Positions 17,317-29,416 of a stretch of 64,000 nucleotides of DNA are shown here, one piece after another. This DNA is from Acanthamoeba castellanii str. Neff. Its lineage: Eukaryota > Discosea > Longamoebia > Acanthamoebidae. Within the stretch, counting starts at the first letter, position 1, and each line of letters starts with the position of its first letter. The translations under genes were made by a program, and so were the position numbers. Where the stretch lies: positions 85,382 to 149,381 of the forward strand of contig NW_004457319.1 of assembly GCF_000313135.1 (NCBI RefSeq), in the 5' to 3' direction. Under the pieces are notes generated by a model, which saw only the letters and a list, made by a program, of their open reading frames with translations, made no database searches and was not told the DNA's origin.

Positions 17317-17509
17317 TCCACCACCATCTTGTGCTTTTTTGGTTTTGAGCTTTTATTTACTTATCTTTTTTTCCATCTTCTCCGTGTTTCCGAAACTCCC
17401 AGAAGTGCTATTGAAATTTAGGAAACACTTCTGGATTACGTGAAAGTTTCGGGGAAGGGAGATCGGCGACAGAGATGGGTGGCGATGGGAGCATCATTCA
17501 TACAGGTCT

Positions 17510-18109
17510 ATGCTGCGGAGACTCATCTCTTCTTCAGCACCCGTTCGACAACGCATAACATCAACTACACAAGGCATAAAGATGCAATCACAACAGGTCA
17601 AGGCGGTGCATCACATTAGCATCCCGCGCATGATCAACTTCCAAGGCTTCCCTTTCAACTACCGGCACCATGGTCTTCTGTTCGAGTACAACGATGGACG
17701 ACGCGAAGTGATTCACTACAGCGGCGACGCATCGAACATGGACGGCGAAGTGCAGGTGACCACGCTCCAAGGGTTCCTCAAGGGCGCACCCGAATCGAAC
17801 ATCATCTACAACCGAGATGACGAACATCCGGAGCCGCTCAAGCGATTCGACGCTGATGTGATTATGGAGCGGGCGAAGAAGCGACTGGGCGAGCGGCAGT
17901 ACAACCTCATGATGAACAACTGCGAGCACTTCGCGCACGACTGCCTCTACGGCAAATCTTTCTCTCGGCAGGTGGACATGGTGATGAGCCTCTTCGGTGC
18001 CTTCATGCAGCAGGGCTTCGCCTCTAATCTCGCCACCGCCTCGTCCACCACCCAACCCTCTTCAACAACCTTGCGCAGCGAGCTGCCGGACACTGAGGAG
18101 GCCGACTGA
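17510..18109 (+). CDS. LRAT-domain protein (NlpC/P60-fold, putative acyltransferase or phospholipase)
   Basis: Single-exon gene of 199 residues. It has the LRAT-family hallmarks in order: a His in YRHHGLLFEYNDG, a third polar site in the strand VIHYSGD, and the catalytic Cys motif NNCEHFAHDCLYG. Family members form a thioester on this Cys and move acyl groups between lipids and acceptors. The first 25 residues (MLRRLISSSAPVRQRI) are basic and hydroxylated like a mitochondrial targeting peptide; a second Met at 17582 gives a form without it. The C-terminus is Ser/Thr-rich. It converges with the receptor kinase gene, 214 bp between stops. Confidence 0.82.
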   Translation: MLRRLISSSAPVRQRITSTTQGIKMQSQQVKAVHHISIPRMINFQGFPFNYRHHGLLFEYNDGRREVIHYSGDASNMDGEVQVTTLQGFLKGAPESNIIYNRDDEHPEPLKRFDADVIMERAKKRLGERQYNLMMNNCEHFAHDCLYGKSFSRQVDMVMSLFGAFMQQGFASNLATASSTTQPSSTTLRSELPDTEEAD

Positions 18110-18323
18110 TTGGTGTTAATCGTTAAGAGATCTTGTAAATTTTCGACTCGCATGAAACGCGTAGACGACGGTTTGTCTTTTCGCGCCCTTTCGTTTGTTG
18201 TGTTTGGGAGTTCGAGTGGGAATGAAAGCTGGTTTATGTGCTTGAGTACAACATGAGGAAGAGGGAACGTGGATACAATAAATTAGGAGGAGAGCAACCT
18301 GGTAGGGTTGATGTGTACTAGTG

Positions 18324-21300
18324 TTACACGTCGAAGGGCGAGACGCCCACCAGCTGCTTGAAGAAGCCGACGACCTCGCCGATGGCCGGGCGCTTGTGGG
18401 CCTTGGGGTGCCAGCAGCGGGTCATGATCTTGCGGAACTCGGCCGGGCAGTTGTCGGGGATCTCGGGGCGCTGGTTGTCGAGCACCTGGAGCGAGACGCC
18501 CATGAAGTTGAGGCCCTCGTAGGGCACGCGGCGGGTGAGGACCTCCCACATGATGATGCCGAGCGAGTAGATGTCGGCCTTCTCGGTGTACTTCTCGCCG
18601 CGGATGATTTCGGGCGCGATCCAGGACGGGGTGCCGCAGCGGGTCATGGTCGTGTTGGCCTCCTTGACGCGGGCGAAGCCAAAGTCGGCGATCTTGACGG
18701 TCCAGATGCCGTCGGCCTCGTCGACGAGGATGTTGGAGCACTTGAGGTCGCGGTGGATGATCGACGGCGACACGGTGTCGTGCAGGTACTGCAGGCCCTG
18801 CGCGGTGTGGAAGAGCATGCGCATGCGGTCGTTGAAGCTGAGCTTGAGCGACGACGAGAGGATGGTGCGCAGGCTGCCGTTCTTCATGTACTCGGTGATG
18901 ATGCACATGTTGGGCTCCACCACGCACGCGCCGATGAAGGTGATGATGTTCGGGTGCTGCATGTTCGACAGGATGCTCATCTCCGACCGGAACTCGAGCG
19001 TGCTCCGCTCGTTCATCGTCTGCTTGATGAAGCGCTTCACCGCCACGTCCACGTTCTGCCACCGCCCGCGGTACACCACGCCGTACGACCCCGCCCCGAG
19101 CGGCTTGTCCTCGTACACCGTCACCTTCGAGTAGTCGATGATCCACGGGCACATGTTGGCCGAGTTGAGCCACGTCTCCGCGTCGCCCTCGAGCCCCTCG
19201 CGCCCGCGCCCGCGCACCGGCTCCATCAGCGTCGACGACGACCCGTCCTCGTCGCTGCTCCGCTCGTCGTCGTTGTCCCGATCAAAGTACCGGTACAGGC
19301 CCGGCACCCGCATCTCGTAGGCCTTGATCTCCTGCGCGTCGCCCGACTCGGTCCGCTCGCGCCGCTGCTCCGTGTCCGTCTCGCCGTCGGCCGTCGTCGA
19401 GGCCTGGTACGACACCGACGTGCGCACGCGCGACACCGGCAGCTCCACCTTCTTAAGGAAGCTGGTCTTGATCTTCTTGTCCTTCCCCCGCTTCGTCTTG
19501 TTCTTCTTGTCGTCGTCGTGGTCGTCGTCGTTGCCCTTGCCCTTCTGGATGAGGCCCAGGTCGGCCAGGCGGTTGCGCACGACGGCCGAGATCACGATCT
19601 GGCCGGGCTTGGCCACCGAGGCCAGCTTCATGGCGGCTTCGATGGCCGGGCCGCTGTGCTTGATGCCCGCCTTGCGCGCGTCCTTGCTGCGCTTGGCCGA
19701 GATGCTGCCCACGTGGATGCCGCACCGCACGCGCAGGCCGCGGAACACGACGTCGCCCGAGATGGGGTCGGCCACCTCCTCGGCCTGCGGCACGGCGAGC
19801 AGCTTGGCGGGCCACGGTGCCACCAGCAGCTCCTTCTGCAGCTCGAAGCACATCACGCTCGCGGCCTCAGGCTCGGTGAAGAGGATGCACATGGAGCCCT
19901 CCGAGTTGCCGCGGTCGCCCACCGTCGTCTCGAAGCCGTGGTGCCGGGCGGCCAGGTCGCGCACGAGCTTGTTGAAGAGGGTCATGGTCTCCACCATCTC
20001 CTCGGGGGCGCGCTGCCACAGGACGTGGGCCGAGGTGACGTCGAGGAACGCGACGGCGATGTTGTCGCTGCTGAGCATGGCATCGTTGGCGCCGTAGCGG
20101 CCGACCAGGTTGCCCGTGTCGTCGAGCTTGACCTTGTACTTGAACATGGGGATGTTCATGCTCGAGCCGTCGATCGAGCCCGAGCCGAGCGAGGCCGACG
20201 ACGACATGCCGTCGCTGGTGTTGGACGTCAGCGCTGACGTGTCGTCGGGCCGGCGGCGTCCAGCCTGCGCGTGGCGGATGTCGGCGAAGGAGGTCATCGA
20301 CGACGACGACGACGAGCTCGAGCCGCCCGACTTGCTTCCCGTGTAGTCGTTGGTCGAGAGCTGGGTCATGATCTCGAGGAAGCTGGGACGCATGACCGGG
20401 TCCTGGTGCCAGCACTGGACCATGAGGTGGAGGTACTTGAGGTCGCTGTCGAGCGCCGGCGAGCGCAGGAACCCCCCCGACGCGCCCGAGATGGAGCCCG
20501 CGGGCTGGCCCCGGGTGGAGCCGGGCGAGAAGGAGTCGTCGAGGATGCCCGACGGCATGGACGACAGGTCGTAGCCCTCCGGCATCGGCGGGCGGTAGTT
20601 GTTGCGCAGCACCGCCACGGCGATCGCCGCCGGCGACATGCCCTCGTAGGGTTGCTGCCTCGTGAATGCCTCCCACATCACGATACCGTAGCTGTAGGTC
20701 TATGTGGTGTGGCCAATGAACTCGCGTTATTAGTCATTACACACACCACACACACACACACACACCGCACACGCGCATCGTACAACACACGACCACACAC
20801 GACACGACACACGGTGAAGTGCGTACATCGGCGAGGACGTAGTCGACGCTCTCGCTCTCGGCGAGGACCTCGGGGGCGGTCCAGTGGATGGTGCCGACGG
20901 CTCCGCCCCGGGGTCCGTTCTTCATGAGCTCGGACTTGACCTTGGTGAGGCCAAAGTCGGAGACCTTGAGGTTCCACTTGTTGTCGAGCAGGAGGTTGAG
21001 CGACTTGAGGTCGCAGTGGGCGACGCCGGACGAGTGGAGGAAGTGCATGCCCTTGGCCGCCTGGTAGAGGAGCTTGATGCGGAGGAGCGGGGGGATCTCG
21101 GGGACGAGCTCGTTGTGGAGGAGCTCGTAGAGGGAGCCGAGGGCCATGTACTCCATGATGATAAACATGCGCGGGGGCTTGGTGCAGGCGCCCATGAAGA
21201 GGACGACGTTGGGGTGGCGCAGGCTGGACATGACGGTCACTTCCTCGCGGAAGTTGCGCTCGATCTCCTTGTTGATGCGGCCGTCGGTGAGCACCTTGAC

Positions 21301-23970
21301 GGCGACCTGGGTGCCGCGCCACTCGGAGCGGAAGACGGAGCCGAAGCCGCCCTGGCCGAGGGTCTCGCCCAGGTCGACCTCGCTGTAGGGGATCTCCCAC
21401 TCGTCGCGCATCTTAAGGTGGCGGATGCGCCAGTAGAGGAAGAGGCCCAGGATGAGGCCCAGCACGATCAGAATGCCGAGGAATGGCAAGCACGCGGCGA
21501 GCAGCGGCACGAGCACGTCGGTCGAGCCGCTGTTGGTGGCCTCCGGCACGGGCTCCGCGCAGTAGGTGCCCTGCCAGCCCGACTGGCACACGCACGTGCG
21601 GCCGAAACAAGTGCCGTGGTCCGCGCAGATGGTGCCGTTCAAGATGCAGTAGGCGATATCGGTCACGAGCTCGCCCGCGCAGGTGATGTTGGCGACGAAG
21701 GCGAGCATGGCCCGACGCACCGGCGCCGACTGGCCGGCCACGATCATCTTGTTGGCCTTGGCGATCGTCGCCGCCGTCTCGTCGGTCTGCGTCCAGTAGA
21801 TGAACTCGACCAGCTTCTTGGCCTTGGTGCAGTCCACCGAGTTGCGCGAGTGCACGGCGAGCGCGTTGGTCGAGATCATAGGCCAGCTGTCGGAGTTGCC
21901 GGGCGGCGCCAGGATGAAGAGGTCAGTCGGCGACGCCGAGTTGGTGATGCCCTGCACGATACTCTCGCGCGTGGGGGCCAGCACGGTGCCGTTGATCATC
22001 AGCGAGGCCGGGCGCAGGTGGGCCGACGTGAGCGCGGTGAAGGAGACGCCCATGCCGAGCGCGTAGGGCGTGCGCATGGCGACGGTGGCCTCGTTCAGCG
22101 TGGCGCAGGGCTGGGTGCGGCCGGGCGAGGACTGCGAGATCGGGTAGACCGGGACGCCGGTCCAGCCCACGGTGCTGTTGAACTCGGGCACGTTGGCGCA
22201 GAGTGCCTGGTTGATGGCCTGCGCCGTGACCTGGACCGTGCTGAAGTAGGTCACGATAATCGACTTGTTGACCGGCAGCAGCGACGCGATGCTCGGGTTG
22301 AGCGCCAGAATGTCAGGGTGGTCCCACTTCTTAATCCTGTGGTCGATTGTAGGCACAGTTTTAGTTCATGACGCACACACGCAACACACGCAACACACAC
22401 CACACACACACACACACACACACCACGGAGAACACATGACAAAGCACACGCGGACGGACCTGTCGAAGTAGATGTCGGACACGACCTGGAAGGAGAGGAC
22501 GATGCGGTAGTCGGTGTTGATGAGCTCCGGTATGTTGTAGTTCCACACGAAGCCGTAGGAGACCACGGGCACGGTGAGCACGTCGGGCAGGGCGGCCTGC
22601 TGGGTGGGGGTCAGCAGCGCGCCGGTCGAGGCAAAGTCGATCGAGTTGTCCACCAGACTGGCGAGGCCCTCGACCGACGACGTGGCGAAGTACTTGAGGG
22701 TGAAGCCCGACGAGCCGAACTCGGTGGCCCACGAGGTGTAGGTGGGGATGATTGGGCCCATGCCCAGCAGGAAGGCCGTGGTGAGGGCCGACTGGCCGTT
22801 GCAGATCACGCGCGACAGGGCGTCGAGCATGTTCATGCGCTGGCGGCCGGTGAGCGGGAGGAAGCCGGAGCTCTTGACGAGGGTGGCGGCGTTGTCGTTG
22901 ATCTGGATCCAGCTGAGGAAGGAGAGCACCTCCTTGATGGTGGCGCAGTCGATGGAGTTGGCCGAGGTGACCCCATCGTCGTTGTAGAGCACCATCGACG
23001 ACACGGTGGAGAGCGGCCACGCGCCGCTGGCCTGGTTGGTCATGTCGTACACCAGCGTGCCGTTGTTGTTGAGCGTCGACGCGGCCATGGCGGTGGTCAC
23101 CTGCGCCAGGGTGGTCACGGTGAGCGCGACCACCGTGCCGGTCTTGTCCGCCATCTTGGCGATCGAGAGGCCCGTGCTGTTCTTCTTGAAGTCCGGGTAC
23201 ATGAAGAAGACCACCGACTTAGGGTGCGTGGCGAGCAGCGCCAACTTGGCGGCGTTGGTGCAGCCCGAGAAGGCGCGGCCGCCCGTCACGGCCGCCAGGT
23301 GGGCGAAGCCGTCGGTCTTGTACTGGTCGAATACGGCCTTGATCGCTGGGCTGATGGCCGATAGGTAGTTGGCCAGCACGCCGCCCTCGCCCAGCACGTC
23401 GTTGCAGTAGATGATCTTCAGCGTGTTGTCGGTGCCGGTGGTGAGGTCCACGTTGGCGTTGACCGCGGCGACGCCCGTGTCGTTCCACGCGGTGTAGGTG
23501 CCGTCCCACATGCCGGCGACGACGGGGCCGGTGAGGGTGAGCACCGAGCCGGAGACGAGGGCCGGGAAGACCGAGGTGGTGTAGGCGGGCACCATGGCCG
23601 TGGCCATGACCGGAATCTGCGCGTAGGTCGCGGCCGCGGCGCTGGTGTAGTAGGTCGCCATCGAACTCGACGTACCGACGAAGTTGACCCGCCCGCCGGA
23701 GAGCGCGCCCAGCGACGTGTTGACGGTCGTGGTGGTGGTCGTGTAGGCCACGCTCACCACATCCTTGGCGTTGAGATAGGCCGCTCCCAGCGAATTGTAG
23801 ATGTCGCTCACGGAGCCCTCGCCTGTTCCGGGGACCGCCAGCGGTTCCGCGCGCTCGACGAAGCCCGCGAGGAGGAGGATCAGAAGGGAGAGGGCGATGG
23901 GGAGGAAGTACGAGCAGTCGCCGGCGGTGCGGGGCCTCCTATGGGAAGTGGCTCGGCCCGAGCCCCTCAT
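18324..23970 (-). CDS. Receptor dual kinase: PstS-like ectodomains, EGF-like module, TM, TKL kinase, cyclase-like domain, TKL kinase
   Basis: About 1,800 residues. An N-terminal hydrophobic segment (YFLPIALSLLILLLAGF) precedes two phosphate-binding-protein-like regions, as shown by NVDLTTGTDNTLKIIYCN and the repeated WND/NP layout. An EGF-like module (CVCQSGWQGTYC) and a TM segment near 21450 follow. Kinase 1 (about 21370-20340) has GQGGFGSV, AVKVL and DFGL, but the catalytic loop reads HCDLKSLN, not HRD. A cyclase-homology domain (about 20070-19590) keeps the first Asp (FLDVTSAHVLW), but GPAIEAAMKLAS replaces the Asn-Arg pair of active class III cyclases. Kinase 2 (about 19110-18340) is complete (GAGSYGVV, HRDLKCSN, DFGFA). 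Two introns hold CA-rich repeats: about 20700-20825 and 22335-22460. The start at 23970 puts the hydrophobic segment near the N-terminus. Head-to-head with the secreted propeller gene, 882 bp apart. Confidence 0.88.
20740..20766. repeat. (CA)n microsatellite in receptor kinase intron
   Basis: CA-rich tract followed by CACGAC units inside the 3' intron of the receptor kinase gene. Confidence 0.85.
22375..22424. repeat. (CA)n microsatellite in receptor kinase intron
   Basis: CA-rich tract in the intron within the second PstS-like region. Confidence 0.85.
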
Positions 23971-24852
23971 CTTCCGGTGGTACGCGGTCGCGTTCTTACT
24001 GTTCGTAGAACTCTGAGTTCAGCGGTGTGTCGTTGGGAGAGAACTTGACAAGTTGTTGCGAAAAAGAAGACGCCGGTAGTGGAGGCGGTGGCGGTCGATG
24101 GTGGCGATGGTTGCTCTCTTGTCTCTCTTCCTCTTGTCTCTCGCCTAGTCTGTCTACTTCTTCTCGAAGGGGTCTGGTACTGCTCAGTGACGGGGCGCTT
24201 GCTGAATACTGTTCCTTGCCACTCGCTCGCGTTGGCCTGCTTTGGTGGTGGTGTTCGGTGTAGGAGTCCTCAAGGGACTGGCACGTAGCTGGCTTTGTTC
24301 CCTAAGCGTATGCACGGTAACCAAAGCTCCGAGGCGAGGTCTGGGCGAGGTGTGGTTGCGCGTGACAGAAATAAAGTGCCTCCCGATGCAACAACGTTGG
24401 TCGCGGTGTGCTTACCTGGAAGTGATGAACTCCAAAAATGGAATGAGATTGGCCAGGAATGTTCTTGGCTCATTTTCCAGGATCAGGGACGAAAGGCAAA
24501 AAGTTTGGGGTTTCCTTGCCTGGCCTGAAACCACCCTGGGTTGTTACACGTCACACGGCGGGGAAAGCTAGAGCTCGATTTGGATACGCGTGGACCACCC
24601 GGCTGGACAACTGAATCCACAGTAAGAATAGAATCACACTTGCCCAAATAAGCACCAGGCATCCTTAAATGCATCGACGACAATTGGTAGGTGGTCTTGC
24701 GGAGAGCAAAATGTTGCTGCCGTTGGAGGGCTCCGGAGCTTGACCAGGTATAAAAAGAACGGCAGTCGAAAGTCAGACTCACACCTCAGCTACACCAGCT
24801 ATACAACCTACCTGTACCCTACATAAAAAACCCTCTACTATACCACACTAGG
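23971..24852. other. Divergent intergenic region; no gene seen
   Basis: 882 bp between the receptor kinase start and the propeller gene start. No supported coding signal on either strand. It carries the TATA box of the propeller gene near its right end. The left 100 bp hold Gly/Thr-rich low-complexity sequence, probably 5' UTR. Confidence 0.6.
24749..24756 (+). promoter_or_regulatory. TATA box of the secreted propeller gene
   Basis: TATAAAAA lies 97 bp upstream of the ATG at 24853 and is followed by a short CA-rich leader, a typical layout for a strongly expressed gene. Confidence 0.65.
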
Positions 24853-26801
24853 ATGCGACAAAACGTTGTCTTCCTCGTGTTCGCCACTCTTCTCGCCCTC
24901 GCCGCCGCCACGCGGACTTACCCGCTGCTCCTCACCGTCGAGGAGCCCGCCGGTCAGGTCGGAATCTACGAAATTGATGGCAGCCCCCTCGCCAAGGTCA
25001 AGGTCGGCTCTCTTCCCCACGAGATCGTCGTGACCGCCGACGGCCGTACTGCCTACGTACGCCTCTCGCCACCATCTTTCACCTCCTACTCTTACTCTCG
25101 CTGCCTGCTAACGCGGAACCACTGAAACTATCACAGGTGACCAACTTCGGCCTCCACGATTATGCTTCGCCCACCGGTTATGCTGGCTACTACGTGTCGG
25201 TCATCGACGTCAAGCTCATGCTCGAGAGGACCAAGCTCTTCCTCTTTGCTGCCGGCGAGCCCTTCGGCCTCGTCAATCGTGGCCCCCACGGCATGAAGCT
25301 GTCGCCCGACGAGCAGACCCTGTGGGTCAACTCCGAGATCTACTCGGCCGACAACACCACCATCGTGCCCTCGCTCATCACCTTCGACCTCACCAGCGGC
25401 TCGCAGGCCCCCTCGCAGATCATCCGCGTGCCCGCCACGATGGACAAGATCCACAACTTCGTCTTCTCGCCCAACGGTCAGGACCTGTGGCTCCAGCTCG
25501 GCGCCCAGGGTGTTGCCAAGTACAACATCGCCAGCGGCACCTTCTCCGCCACCTTCGCCGCTAAGAGCCCCAGCGCTGCTGCCCTCGGCTCTCGCGGCCT
25601 CTACTTCGCCCCCAATGGCAGCCTCATCGTCAGCGGTGTCGGCGAGGTCATCGAGTTCTCCGTCGCCAGCTTCCCCCCTACCTTCATCAGGCGCTTCTGG
25701 GCCGCTGATTGGGTGGTGAACCAGTTCCTCTACCCCACCATGACCCACAACGGCCAGTACATCGTGGTCCCTTCGACCAACGGCCAGATCTTCATCATCA
25801 ACTACGCCACCGGCAGCCTGGTCAAGCGTGTCGACGTCTTCGGCCTGGACCCCGTCATGGTCGTGATCGATGAGGACGATGAATTCGGCTACGCCACGGC
25901 CGCTCGCGGTGGTGCCGTCACCAAGATCGACCTCCGCTCCGGCAGCAGGTTCGGCCGCACCGTCGAGTTCCCCACAGGCGTCAACGCCGGCCCCAACGGC
26001 CTCGTGATCGCCAACCCTGGCCGTCGCGTCGAAGATGACCGCGAGACCTTCAAGGTGGTCGCCGTGCTCTCGCTCTCTCCCCCCGTCGCCGGCACGACCC
26101 TCCCCAACAGCAATGCCACCCAGCCCAACGGCCAGCCCAACGGCTACCGCATCAAGTCCGTCTTCGAGTTCTGGAAGGAGAACATCAACCAGGCCGGTGG
26201 CATTCCCTTCGACGGCAACTCGGAGGCCGCCAATGTCGAGGTCACCTACGTCGACGACTTCTCCAACTGGGCGCTCACCAACGGTCTCCTCCTGGCCGCC
26301 CTCAATGACGAGGACGTCAAGGCCCTCTTCGTCGCCAACGTCTACTTCACCCCGTCCGCCGCCCTCCTCGCCAAGCTCGACGAGACCAATGTGCCCCTGC
26401 TCTCCGTCTACCCGCTCTACGCGCCCGCCTCCAAGCGCTCCGCCGAGGAGTCGCAGTTCGTCGAGGAGGAGGAGGACCAGTCCTCGCTCTACAAGAGGCA
26501 GGTCCCCACCGCTTCTGCCGTCGGCTACGACAGGTGGGTCGACAGCAACAACTTCAACACCGAGTACCTGGCCCGCTTCGCCCGTACCGCTGCCGCCGTC
26601 GACGGCCAGGCCATGACCACCGCCCTCTCGCTCCAGGCCGCCGCCTACAAGGCCGACGAGCTGTGCCCCGAGGACGTTCTCGCTGAGCTCACCGGCCTCG
26701 ACACCTACTTCTTCTACGCCGGCGTCAAGTTCGAGTCGACCACTGGCAACAACATCCGCACCGCCACCGGCTTCCCCGTCCTCGTCAACAACCGCGCCTA
26801 A
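24853..26801 (+). CDS. Secreted protein: beta-propeller fused to a type 1 periplasmic-binding-fold domain
   Basis: The signal peptide is MRQNVVFLVFATLLALAAAT. One intron (about 25058-25136) interrupts the first blade. The N-terminal two thirds look like a YncE/lactonase-type propeller: blades recur as LPHEIVVTADGRTAY, PHGMKLSPDEQTLWV, IHNFVFSPNGQDLWL, SRGLYFAPNGSLIV and PTMTHNGQYIVVPS. The C-terminal part (from about 26050) starts VVAVLSLSPP and has FWKENINQAGGIPFDG and VEVTYVDDFSNWAL, the pattern of receptor-family ligand-binding domains of the LIVBP/ANF type, but it stops after roughly one lobe. A KRQV site (about 26495) could be a processing site. Strong codon bias and a TATA box suggest high expression. 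No TM segment after the signal peptide. Function is unknown; ligand binding outside the cell is an inference. Confidence 0.78.
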
Positions 26802-27336
26802 GAGGCGATTGTCCGGCCCCATCAGCTGTAGTATTTACGTAACAATTTGACAAGTGCAGGGTCCATAAACTCAATGAGCATTCACCATCAACTCTCTCTC
26901 TCTCTCCTCCCTCTCCCTCCTCGTCTCTCTGGTCGCTTGCCCAGCTCGCCTCCCCCCCACTCGAGTATTTCTCACAACTCCCCGTTAACACGAGAGGGGT
27001 GGGCGGTACCTTGGATCGGTCCTGGCGGCAATGAAGGTGGCCTGCATCCCCTTCCCGCCGAGCCACTCGGCATCGTCGTACGTTCGACACCTGTGAGGTC
27101 ACAAACGCAGCAGTTGAACAATCATCAAAAAGAGGCGAGATGCAAAAAGAAGAGCCACGAGGGCAAAGAGGAAGACAAAACAAGGACGTACGCGTTGATG
27201 TATCCGTCCGTCCCAAGGCAGTCAAGCGTCTGCAGCTCTTCTGCAATTACATCGAGTGCTCCTTAGCTCCGAGCTGTGGCCGGTAACGCAAAGGGAAAAG
27301 AAAAAAATTGGATTGAAAAAGAGACAGGAGCAGAAG
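26802..27336. other. Intergenic region with (CT)n tract; possible minus-strand exon remnant
   Basis: Holds a CT-rich microsatellite (about 26892-26925). On the minus strand two open segments joined by a GT-AG intron could encode ELQTLDCLGTDGYINA and then TYDDAEWLGGKGMQATFIAA (about 27240-27015), but I find no start, stop or family. It may be a gene fragment or nothing. Confidence 0.3.
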
Positions 27337-29325
27337 ATGGACGGTCTGGGCATTCCTCCCGATCACGACGACGATCTCCTCTTCGGTCTGGTGCCCTCGT
27401 GGTCCACGGCGGTGCTCGCCTCTGCGGTGGGCCTGGCTGGCATCGCCATCTGGCGCCGCTACCTCGCACCCCCAGGACCCTCCAGACCAACAACCAAGGG
27501 CACCGCCCCCGCTGGCACCACCCGCCCTGCCGTCCCCGCACCCAAAGGTTTGCCCATTCAACCAACTTCCAACTATTTCATTAATTCATGATTACATTTA
27601 TTCTTTTTGTGGATACTAAATAAATAGAAAATGGATAAAAAGAATAAATCATTTATTATTTTTTATTTGGGGCTGCAGTGCGAAAGCCAGCGCCGTGGGT
27701 ACCCAACACGGAAGCGGAGGACCTACTGGCCGCAGCGACCGAGGAGGAACAGAAAAAGCTGCGGCCGCTCATCGCCAGCCTGGCTCCCACCAGCGACCAC
27801 AACGCACAGATCAAGGCTGCCCGCGCCACCCTCTTCTACGTCCAGGATGGTAACCCATCACCGCATACGACACACAGGACAACACGACACACGGCACGAC
27901 ACTCACACCACGGAACGACACACGGAACAACACAGAGAGCCAGTGGAGCATGATGCGCCGGACGGGAGTACTGTCGGCGATGGTGCGGCTGCTGGTGACG
28001 ATCACCAATCACGCGGCGCAGCGGGGCGGCGACGGCGACGGCGGTGACATCGGCGTACCGTCGCGCGAGGAGGCCGCGGTGCTGGCGGCCCTGTCGGCCG
28101 CGCTGAGCCGGCTCTGCCGCGCGCCCGAGCTGCGCGAGGCCATGGCCACGCCCGAGCTCGTCGAGCACGCCGTCTTCCTGCTGCGCACGCCCCTCGTCGA
28201 CTCGACCAAGGCCGAGCTCGTCGCCCTGCTCAACGTGTTCGTGCGACTGGGCGACGACCTGCGCCTGCGCGCGGCGATGGTCGACGGCGGCGAGCTGGGG
28301 CCGGTCCTCGCACAGCTGTTCCTGCAGACCACCATCGAATCGGGCGAGGACATCATCAAACACTCGGCCAACGCGCTCGTACCTTTCGTTACCATGGATG
28401 GTACCGACACGACACGACCAACGACACGACCAACGACACGACAGGAAAGAGAAGAAATGTTAACTGAGTTCTCGTGCGCGCACAGAGGGTAAGAGCACCA
28501 GGGATGTGTTGCTGGAGCACGGGGGCGTCGAGCACGCCCTCGACTTGTTCACCGAAGGCCGCGCCAAGTTTGCCAAGCGGAGGACACCCCTGGCCCTGCT
28601 CGCACTCCTCAATGCCCTCAGCGCCGTCGCCGATGGTACGTCCAATGACACGACACGACCAACGACACGACACACGACCAACGACCAGTGACATGTCCTG
28701 TATCCGGCGCAGTTGAAACGTGCGAGAAGGTGCTGAGCGCGTCGCTGGCGCAGTACTTCGTCGCCGAGCTGCGCAAGAATCAGAAGGTGTCCCTCCGCCA
28801 GAACCTGCCCGATCTCCTCTCCCTCCTCCGCGCCTTCCTCGTCCAGGAGCGCGCCGGCGCCGACGCCAACGACCTCCGCCGCCAGTACATACGCTCGATC
28901 CCCCCATCCACGTTCACCGCCAATCTCACGATGTGTGTCGTGCGTGTCGTGCGCATCGTGTGCGTGTCGTGCGTGTCGTGTGCGACGGCAGGTTCCAGGA
29001 CTTTTTCCTGGAGGAGCAGGACGATGGGACGACGGGCCTCGAGCAGGTCATGTCCTTCCTCAGGGACGACAAGCTGTTCCCCGACGCCGCCGAAGTCTTG
29101 CTCGGCCTCTCCCTCGACAACAGTGCGTTTTACTCCCCCCACGCCCACACGCCCCGCCCGCCCAGACATTGGTGCCGACACGACACGACACGGCACAAAG
29201 GTCGAGTGCAGGCTGGGATCAAGGAGAACGAGGAGACGATGGCCGCCGTCCGCGCTGCCAGCGAGACCGCGTCGCACCCGGGCAGCGAGGCCGCGCGCCT
29301 ACTTCTTGCTAGAGTCGGCGTCTGA
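27337..29325 (+). CDS. Membrane-anchored helical-repeat (ARM-like) protein
   Basis: The product begins MDGLGIPPDHDDDLLF and has one N-terminal TM segment (TAVLASAVGLAGIAIW), then a Pro-rich linker and a long all-helical region resembling armadillo/HEAT repeats: LASLAPT-like helices, MVRLLVTITNH, LSAALSRLCRAPELREAMAT, AELVALLNVFVRLGDDLRLR, DIIKHSANALVPFV, LALLALLNALSAVADG and LEQVMSFLRDDKLFPDAAEV. Seven or so exons are separated by short introns, four of which carry GACAC-type repeats. An AT-rich intron lies at about 27547-27678. The N-terminal anchor plus ARM repeats recalls outer-mitochondrial ARMC10-type proteins, but that is only a resemblance. It converges with the asparaginase gene, 91 bp between stops. 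Confidence 0.68.
28404..28442. repeat. Intronic (ACACGACCAACG)n repeat
   Basis: Twelve-base units of GACACGACCAAC repeat inside one intron; the next intron (28648-28685) of the same gene carries the same units. Confidence 0.85.
28648..28685. repeat. Intronic (ACACGACCAACG)n repeat, second copy in the next intron
   Basis: Same unit as at 28404-28442, again confined to an intron. Confidence 0.85.
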
Positions 29326-29416
29326 GGGTGTGCCCAACCCATCTTTTTCCTGTACATACCCACAACAAGTGGCGCGTTCCGCACGCAAGCGCAACTCGAC
29401 AACACGCGCACGCTCA

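Noticed and set aside
18321..20237. 638-codon open frame on the plus strand opposite the receptor kinase
   Set aside because: It is antisense to conserved kinase and cyclase motifs, and its His/Arg/Val/Leu-rich product has no family signal. Long antisense frames are expected in GC-rich coding DNA.
25131..26822. 563-codon open frame antisense to the propeller gene
   Set aside because: Composition (Gly, Asp, Val repeats) mirrors the codon bias of the real gene; no motif.
26802..27336. Minus-strand gene around 27015-27240
   Set aside because: Two open segments could be joined, but there is no start, stop or recognisable family, so it is not listed as a gene.
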